From contig JARFIW010001342.1 in NCBI GenBank assembly GCA_036346225.1, forward strand, positions 62,001-126,000: a stretch of DNA of 64,000 nt, written 5' to 3'. Positions 56,901 to 64,000 of the stretch are shown one piece after another; position 1 is the stretch's first letter; every line of letters begins with the position of its first letter. The notes under the pieces are model-generated. The model was not told the origin of the DNA, searched no databases, and saw only the letters and a program-made list of their open reading frames with translations. This DNA is from Platerodrilus igneus (taxonomy: Eukaryota > Arthropoda > Insecta > Coleoptera > Lycidae). The position numbers and the translations under genes are program-made.

Positions 56901-58251
56901 GACAAAGTTAAGAACGAAGAGGTACTAAAAATGGTAGGGGAAGTAGGAAATATGTGGAAAACGGTAAAAAATAGGAGAGATAGGATTATAGGCCACATAC
57001 TACGGCATGAGGGAATAGTGCGGAACATATTAGAAGCAGAGATAGGAAAAAAGAGAAGTGTAAACCTAGGTTAGACTACTGCACACAGATAGTAAAAGAT
57101 GTAGGCTGTAGGAGTTTCAGGGAGATATGTAGGCTAGCCCAGAATAGAAATCAATGGAAGCACGCATTCAAGCAGTCCCAAGAGGGATAAACTAATGACA
57201 AAAAAGTAACTGTACTTAAACATGATGGTTATTATAAGCAACTCCAAGAATTGGTTACGCAATATTCTCGAATAATGTTAATTGTGTGAAAGGATTTATT
57301 GGAAAACCATTATTTCGCAAATGCCTACGTGTTGGGGGATTTTGGTAGCCACAGGTTGCTTAAACCCCTTCACTGAATCTAGGTGAAATAGGACATAAAA
57401 TTAGAAAACAATAGAAGGGAAACGAGCTTTATACATGCTGTGTGAGAATTTCAGGGAACTATATAGGCTAGCTCAGAATATAAATAAGTGCAGGTACGTG
57501 TCCAACCAGTTTTGAGACGGAAAACCTAATAATGAAAAAATAAGCGCAGATAAATCTGATGATTAGTATAAACAACTACAGGTGTGGATTGTGAAATATC
57601 TGCAACTAATAGTGACTGTGTGAAAAGATATATTGGAAAAAATATTAAATCGATAAACGTGTAAGTGTTGGGGGGAACTTGGCAACCACAGGCTCCTTAT
57701 TCCCCTTCACAACCGCTGAATGTCGGAGAAATAGAATATATAATTGTAAAACAATAGGTGACCGAACTGCATCTAACAAGAAAGAACAGCACCTATGATG
57801 AAAGACAACAAACGTAGAACAGGAAGAAAATTGTCGATAGCATATGTGTGGAGCACACCACAGTATGCCTATGAAATACGATCAGTCTGAAAAGCAGACA
57901 AAAAACGGTAGCAGCCTTTTGAAATGCTGTGCTTCAGATGTATGAGGACGATAGCATGGACAGATAAAGATAATAACAAATAGGTTATAGAAATAGTAGG
58001 GGAACAAGGATATCTGGGGAAAAGATAAGAAAAATAGAAGGGCAGAATACGTTCTAAGGCATTTTTGGGGAATAGTATGGGATATATTACAAGCAGAGAT
58101 AGGAAAAAAGAGGTAAATATAGACCTAGATCAGATAGTGATAGATGCAGACTGTGCAAATTTCAGGGAAATCTGTAGGTTAGTTCAGAATGGGAAACAAT
58201 GATGGTACGCGTCTAACCAGTTCCAGGACTGAAGACCTAATGATGATGATG
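53921..58251 (+). mobile_element. RTE-2: full-length RTE-like copy
   Basis: Target duplication ATCCAAATAAG (53910-53920, 58252-58262). The start CCATTTCGAATGG and the ATGATGATGATG tail match RTE-1 and RTE-3. P1, P2 and P3 complementarities of the 5' end are all kept. The 3' region after 57180 contains two partial, decayed repeats of the element's own reverse-transcriptase tail (about 57443-57530 and 57780-58225). Confidence 0.93.
54365..57180 (+). pseudogene. RTE-2 endonuclease/reverse transcriptase
   Basis: Endonuclease fragments (54601-54873, 54927-55430) carry IIMGDFNAVVGEGREG and IGRYQIDYILVRQRF. The reverse transcriptase is seen in 55683-56121, 56169-56537 and 56553-57074, with GEDQFGFMRNKGTRE, RQGCALPP and FADDIAV. 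An early stop follows the start methionine and indels occur roughly every 300-500 bases. Dead copy. Confidence 0.87.
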
Positions 58252-58262
58252 ATCCAAATAAG

Positions 58263-59140
58263 AGATACGGAAAGCGGAATCTAAAATAAATCTGTATGCT
58301 TCAGGTTAGAATCATGTTAACTAAGGCGCCTCTTGCCAGTGGGAAGAAACAAAAATATGAACCAAGGTTATGCTATTAAAGAAATTTATGTACTTGTTTG
58401 TCTATGTATGTAATGCAGTACAAACGTCAAATATTTTTAATATTCCAAACAAATTTGCAAAATATATTATTCCAAATAATGCAGAAAGAAAACTGTTAAT
58501 TCATATATGTGTTAGTTCTGCCATCTGTGTATCATACTATAATGCTAGAAATGATAATACAGATTTTCAAAATTTGGAAATCGTTCACACTTAAATATAG
58601 TAAGATGATTCATGTTAAGTTATAAATGGAAAAAATGCTCCATCACAATGGCTTAACTTTTACAGGGTTTTGTAATAATTTTTGTTCTTGCATATGCGAG
58701 GGTTTTATACAATGTTTAAAATGGTTTATAGGTGTTTTTTAACACATTTTGTTCCAAAGTTTTATATGTTGTTTAGGACGTACATTTGTTTTTTAACTAT
58801 TAGTTATAAATATAAAAATTAGTTTTAAAGCAGAGCTCCATTTTAAGTCACTGGAATTCTTTGTAGCTTTTCCTGTTTTTCATAAAAAATCTTAAAACTT
58901 AAGTTTCACTTTTGTCGATCAATAATAAAAACAATGTTGTATGGTTATAACTACACTATTTGTGTGAATCTTGAATTCAGACAGGAATATATTATATAAT
59001 ACTTACACTTGTAGTGGTTGCTTATATTTGCGTGATTGAACTTGTATTAATGCAATGAATATAAATACTGGAGACTTCACAAAAGTTGGCGTTTAGTGTG
59101 TTTAGTTTGTAAGTGTATAGTGCAATATGGATAGATAACA
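58263..59140. other. Spacer with an inverted fragment of the segment A/B repeat
   Basis: 58410-58630 is an inverted, internally deleted copy of about 13320-13920. This shows that the A/B sequence belongs to a dispersed repeat. The rest is AT-rich with no gene; a TTAACACATT (58738) resembles the end of the piggyBac-like element but has no partner in view. Confidence 0.5.
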
Positions 59141-59149
59141 GACGGCTTT

Positions 59150-59800
59150 TAAATGTAAAAGATATTCAAGCATTTTTTGAAGATGACGAATTTTTTAGAC
59201 TTAGAAAATGCAGCCAATGTTGATATTGCAGTTTTACCACAGGATCCTGATGTTTTAAGCGAGTATGATGAAGAAACGGGCGAAATTGAAGTGAACGATG
59301 TTCCTAGTAATTGAGAAGTTCAGCTTCAAGGACCTAGTGAACATTACGATGATGAAAATGTCAGGCAGTGGCCGGTCATGTGAAAGTTCTTCAAAAACGA
59401 AAGGAGGCAAAAAATTAACAAACATTTCTGCATCCTGGTACAAGTCGCAGCCATTCTATTTCAATAGTATAAAGGAAATGCAAATAGAGAAGGACAAGAT
59501 TAACAAAATTAGTGAAGAAGTACAGTATTTAACTCCTGTACAATTGTTTGAAAAAGTGTTGTCTGATGATGTTTATAATTATATACAAATAGAAACCGAG
59601 CGATATTCCAAACCTGTAAAAATCTTAGTGATTTTACTGTAACTACCAATGAATTGAAAACTTCTGTTGGATTTTTAATACTTTCCGGATATCACATTTT
59701 GCCTTCCGAGAAATTATATTGGAATACAGACGCTAAGATACAAACTGTAAAAGAGTTAATGTCACGAAACACATTCAAAATTGAAATCTGTTTTCCACTG
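59150..59800 (+). pseudogene. piggyBac transposase pseudogene, N-terminal part
   Basis: Reading starts near 59150 with FFEDDEFF, continues through an acidic N-terminal region (DVLSEYDEETGE), and then LTPVQLFEKVLSDDVYNY, LILSGYHILPSEKLYW and MSRNTFK, the hallmark order of piggyBac transposases. Frame changes near 59195, 59315 and 59635 break it. It is cut at about 59829 by the Gypsy-2 LTR. The remaining catalytic DDD domain would lie beyond Gypsy-2, outside the window. Confidence 0.82.
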
Positions 59801-59829
59801 TTGTAATGATGAACCCGATCTGACTGACA

Positions 59830-60376
59830 TGTAATAACGATTCGCAAACTATTGTTGCGATCCACTATTAGGCAACCCGTCAAACATACAAACGCCCGGG
59901 GCACAGCGTATTCTTCAGCATTCGAGAATCCTTCTACAAAGTTCTAGATAATGAGTCATATCTTAATGCAGGGTATATATAAGGCCGCTTATGAATGTAA
60001 GAGTCAGTCTATACTAGAATGTCGTATATAAATTATAACGTTGTAAAGTGATAGCAGTTTTGAGCTTTTGAAGTATACATAAATGTGATATGCTGTGTCT
60101 AATATACATGCAGCTTGTAGTATATATAAATAAATAGAAGTGTATAAACAAATAGTTGTGTTAGTGTGGTTATTGGACCTAGGGTAAAGAAGTTAGTTTA
60201 AGAAGATATTAGTGCTTGTAAATTCATTAGTGTAATAGTGCTTCATTGTTAAGTGGACTGAAAACATCTATAAATAAGGCATATACTGTTAATTAGACTT
60301 GTGAACAGTGAGTAATAAAGACCATTATTATTACTTGTTTTAAATTAAAGAAACGCGGTAGTAGTAGCGCGTTACA
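59830..60376 (+). repeat. Gypsy-2 5' LTR
   Basis: Starts TGTAATAACG and ends GTTACA (547 bp). The start is set by comparison with the solo LTRs (543 bp), whose borders are fixed by their TTAT duplications. Confidence 0.85.
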
Positions 60377-60377
60377 C

Positions 60378-60386
60378 TGGTGTCAG
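60378..60386 (+). promoter_or_regulatory. Gypsy-2 primer-binding site
   Basis: TGGTGTCAG lies one base after the LTR. It fits the complement of the 3' end of a eukaryotic tRNA-Leu (…CTGACACCA). Only nine bases match. Confidence 0.5.
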
Positions 60387-60458
60387 GCATTTGTGGGGTA
60401 TATAGTGATTAATTAAAAGGAAAGCACACAAGTCTAAAGCCGTTTAAGTAGTTTATAT

Positions 60459-61663
60459 ATGCCAGTTACAAGAAGCCAAAATAAGATGGACGCAGAAGGT
60501 TTAATGAATTTCCTCAAGGATTTTAAATCCGGTATGGAGGAGAGGTCGGCTAAACTAGAAGTGACACTCAGTGAAAATGCTGAGAAAATAGAGGAAAAGT
60601 TGAGTGAAAATGCTGCGAAAATGGAAATAAAGTTTAGTGAGAATGCTGAGAAAATAGAAGAAAAGTTAAGCGAAAATGCTGCGAAATTAGAAGAAAAGTT
60701 GAATGAAAAAACAGCCACGTTAGAACAAAGATTAATGGAAAGCTCCATTGCATTGAAAGAAGATGTCACTGAACAGGTAAAACAGTTGAGCAAAAGTTGG
60801 ACAGTAAATTGATAAAAATGGAAGAAGATGTGATGAGACTGCAAGAGCAAGTTATTTCACTAACAACACGGCCACTTGAATTAGTAAATCAAGTTGTAAA
60901 TGAGAACATTCCAGAAATAAGAACCATGGAAAGAAGCGAGTCCATACCGTCTAAATTTAAAGTGAAACCACCCACTTTCGATGGCAAAACACCTTGGCCC
61001 ACATATTTGAAACAATTTGAAGCTGCGGCAATAGCCAACGGTTGGTGCAACAAAGAGAAGGCTATCTCCTTAATAGTGGCCCTACGGGGGGAAGCTCTTA
61101 ACATCTTACAAACGATTCCTGATCACCAGCAGAATGATTACGGCCTTTTAACATCGAAGCTTGAGATGAGATATGGAGATGCTCACCTTCAACAGGTTTA
61201 CCACGCACAAGTTAAGAACCGCTCGCAAAAGACAAGTGAAAGCCTGCAAGAATTCGAAGCTGACATCGCCAGATTAGTTAGATTGGCATATCCAACGGCA
61301 CCAGATAGTTTCCTCGAACAACTGGCTGTACAAACATTTGTGGATGGCGTTAAAGATGGCGAAATACAGCAAGCGCTAAGATTAGCACGGCCAAAAATGT
61401 TAGATGACGCACTGGCTCATGCGCTTGAATTTGAAGCAGCTAAGCAGACATCACACAGAATGAGTCACAAAGTTCGGTCTGCCTTAGAGGAACCTGATCA
61501 AGCCCAGAACAGCATAGATGAAATAATCAACCGTGTGGAAAAGCTGGAAAGACAACGACCGCGGAAATGGGGTTTGCGATGCTGGAACTGCGGCGAAGTT
61601 GGTCATATACAGAGACGCTGCACTCAACCAAAAAAACAACCGGTTGAGCAGCAGGAAAACTAA
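60459..61663 (+). pseudogene. gag: Gypsy-2 Gag, one frameshift
   Basis: The ATG at 60459 opens MPVTRSQNKMDAEGLMNFL, followed by a coiled-coil region built of four repeats of about 13 residues (LSENAEKIEEK type, 60560-60710). A one-base frame change at about 60785-60800 separates this from the capsid part, which is open to 61663. That part has PPTFDGKTPWPTYLKQFEA (a Gypsy capsid start), LRGEALNIL, and LQEFEADIARL, and ends with one zinc knuckle CWNCGEVGHIQRRC. The protein would form the particle. A single indel is the only break that I see. Confidence 0.85.
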
Positions 61664-64000
61664 AGCAAGTCGACGTAAGGGGGCGAACGTCGACAGCACA
61701 ACGTAGTGCCCCGGAGATTATCATCCGTGCTGCATCGTCGATGGGGAGTCTGGACAGCATTTATATCGATGGAAGAATTAATGGTAGGGTGTCCGATTAC
61801 TCGTGGATACAGGAGCGACAAAAACTATTGTGAGACCAGATTTGGTTGGTCGTGGAAAAGTGCTACCTGTATCGGTGTGTCTTCGAACGGCAAGTGGTGA
61901 GAAAATTTGTACTCACGGAGAGACTGCCGTTATGTTGACAATTGGGGACAAATTAATTAATCATCGAGTGTTGGTAGCTGAAATTACAGAAGAAGTGATC
62001 TTGGGAATGGATCTCATGAGAGAATATGGGTTTCATGTAAACATGAAAGAAAATGTGCTTCGGATAGATGATGATGAGATTCCATTTCAAGGTAGGAGTA
62101 ACCAGACGATTCAAGTTCGAATGATTTGCGATATGAAAATACCCGAGAAGGCGGAAATGATAGTAATGGGACGCCCGGATGGTACGCTCCGGGAAGGACA
62201 AGTATGCATGATGGAAGCAACTGAATCGGGAATGGGTCAGGAGGATTACTAATTGGAAGAACGCTGGTAAAGTTTCGAAATATGGTACCAGTAAGGGTGC
62301 TGAACATTAATCCGCATACGGTGACCCTGAAGAAAGACACGATTGTGGGAAGTTGCATTCCAGTATGCCATATTAAACGTTGTGTAGACGACATGAAAGA
62401 TAAACCAGCCAACGGCTGCTCACAGAAATTGCTGGATATGTTAATACCTTCGTGTCAAGGATTAAACGGCGACCAACTGGGCAAGGTAAAAGAGCTGGTC
62501 GGACGATATCGAGGTGTGTTTGCACTGGATGATAGTGAGAAAGGAAGGACGAATGTTGTGCAACACAAGATCAATACTGGAGATGCGCAACCGATAAGAC
62601 AACACCCCAGGCGGCTTCCTTTGGCAAAACGTAAGGAAGCCGAGCAAATTATCACCGATATGGAAGAACAGGGAGTGATTGAACCTTCGAATAGTCCATG
62701 GGCATCCCCGGTAGTACTTGTCAAGAAAAAGGACGGGTCGACAAGGTTTTGTGTAGACTACCGGCGGCTTAACAATGTGACAAAGAAAGACAGCTATCCT
62801 TTGCCCAGAATTGATGACACCTTGGATACTCTATCCGGATCCAAATGGTTTTCGACCTTGGACTTGAAAAGCGGATACTGGCAGGTAGGCTTGGAGCCAA
62901 ACGATAAAGAAAAGACTGCCTTTACAATTGGAACTGGGTTATGGCAGTTCAAGGTCATGCCATTTGGATTATGCAATGCCCCCTGCTACTTTTGAACGAT
63001 TGATGGAGTCGATACTGCGTGGACTGTCTTGGAAGACTTGTCTGGTGTACCTAGACGACGTAATAGTGTTAGGGCGGTCTTTTGAAGAACACCTTAAGAA
63101 CCTAGAGGAGATATTCCAAAGATTACGGGGGGGGCAAACCTTACATTGAGCCCCAAGAAGTTTCACCTGTTTGGAAAAGAGGTGAAATACCTAGGACATG
63201 TCGTTTCGGAGACCGGAATAAGAGCTGACCCTGACAAAATAAAAACGGTACAAGAGTGGCCTACACCAGCAGATATACATCAACTACGGAGTTTTCTAGG
63301 GTTGTGCACATATTACCGACGTTTTATACTGGGGTTTGCGAACATTGCCAAACCGTTAACGAAATTAACCGAAGATGGACAAGAATACGATTGGAATGAC
63401 GACTGCCACAGTGCATTTGAACAACTGAAACGGCTACTGGTTACAGCACCAATTTTGAGTTATCCACGGATGGAGGAAATTTGTGTTGGATACCGATGCC
63501 AGTAACACAGCTATAGGAGGCGTTCTTTCTCAAGTGCAGGACGGACAAGAAAAAGTTATTGGGTATTTCAGCAAGGTCTTGTCGCGGCCAGAAAGGAACT
63601 ATTGTGTGACAAGAAGGAGCTGTTGGCCGTCGTCAAATCCGTAGAGCACTTTTATAAGTACTTATACGGCCGTAAATTCCTGTTGAGAACAGACCATGCT
63701 GCACTGAAATGGTTATTGCAGTTTCGAAATCCTGAAGGGCAAGTGGCAAGGTGGATAGAGCGGCTGCAGGAATATGACTTTGATACAGAACATCGTGTAG
63801 GAACTAGCCATCGGAATGCAGACGCTCTATCAAGGAGACCTTGTCCGGTGGACTGCAATCATTGCTCCAAGATGGAAGAGAAAATAAGTGTCATCCATAG
63901 AATGACAGTAACCGATGATACTTGGCAACTCGAAAGAATACGAGAAGACCAGGAGAATGACGCCGAATTGGGACGTATTATTGAGTGGAAAAATAGAGGA
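61664..64000 (+). pseudogene. pol: Gypsy-2 Pol, frameshifted and cut by the window edge
   Basis: Protease with VDTGATKTIV (frame change just before it near 61802) and a later LGMDLM. The reverse transcriptase starts at about 62640 with EEQGVIEPSNSPWASP, VDYRRLNNVT, LKSGYWQV and FGLCNAP, where the frame changes near 62990. It continues with YLDDVIV (about 63048) and, after another change near 63140, the thumb region to 63480. RNase H follows with DTDASNTAIGG and TDHAALKWL (about 63690), and the reading is still open at the window end. Further breaks lie near 62252, 63480 and 63595. This copy cannot encode a working Pol. Confidence 0.87.

Larger units (their letters stand above)
59830..64000 (+). 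mobile_element. Gypsy-2: Ty3/Gypsy retrotransposon, 5' part (runs off the window)
   Basis: 5' LTR (59830-60376), primer site, gag and pol through the start of the integrase region. Both gag and pol carry frameshifts. It sits in a piggyBac transposase gene. The LTR is the same family as the solo LTRs at 21803 and 34889. The 3' LTR, and therefore the target duplication and age, cannot be seen. Confidence 0.9.

Overview
The window looks like insect (arthropod) nuclear DNA: AT-rich, intron-bearing transposon genes and no bacterial gene organisation. I find no clearly functional host gene. Nearly everything is a transposable element or a fragment of one, many nested inside each other and dated by target-site duplications (TSDs) and by a paralogous segment that preserves empty sites. 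The species cannot be named from the sequence. The families present (Gypsy LTR, RTE-like, Jockey/CR1-like and I-like non-LTR, Penelope, PIF/Harbinger, piggyBac, tRNA-derived SINE, 5S-like fragment) fit a TE-rich insect.

Left part (1-25.4 kb): a PIF/Harbinger element (Harb-1, 116-12452) has a SINE in its Myb-like gene and a TTAA-flanked piggyBac-like element (1349-11373) in its transposase gene. That piggyBac-like element was hit by a young Gypsy retrotransposon (Gypsy-1, 1388-10502) with 1859-bp LTRs that differ at about seven sites, a 4-bp TSD and intact gag and pol. A second Harbinger (Harb-2, 13947-21724) carries a Myb-like gene and a four-exon HARBI1 transposase, split by a full-length RTE-like element (RTE-1, 16136-20793). 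Two solo LTRs and an intronless USP10-like retrocopy follow.

Middle (25.4-39.7 kb): a decayed I-like non-LTR element, a solo LTR, then a direct paralogous copy (31262-about 38980) of the left segment. This copy lacks the left copy's insertions but has its own: a Penelope fragment with two hammerhead-like motifs in inverted orientation, two serial GC-rich units, and two solo LTRs around and inside the USP10-like retrocopy. A 5S rRNA-like fragment ends this part.

Right part (39.7-64 kb): a Jockey-like element on the minus strand has RTE-3 (44211-48869) in its ORF1, and RTE-3 has a full-length SINE in its 3' region. Next come a CR1/Jockey-group element with a zinc-finger ORF1 (49.5-53.7 kb), a third RTE copy (RTE-2, 53921-58251), a piggyBac transposase pseudogene, and the first 4.2 kb of a second, frameshifted Gypsy element (from 59830) that runs off the window. 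Its LTR matches the two solo LTRs at 21.8 and 34.9 kb.

The most interesting structures are non-coding: a double-pseudoknot (HDV-ribozyme-like) pairing pattern at the 5' terminus of the RTE copies; a tandem array of LTR-end/tRNA-Lys primer-site units in Gypsy-1; inverted hammerhead motifs in the Penelope fragment; and an RTE 3' region built from decayed copies of its own reverse-transcriptase tail.
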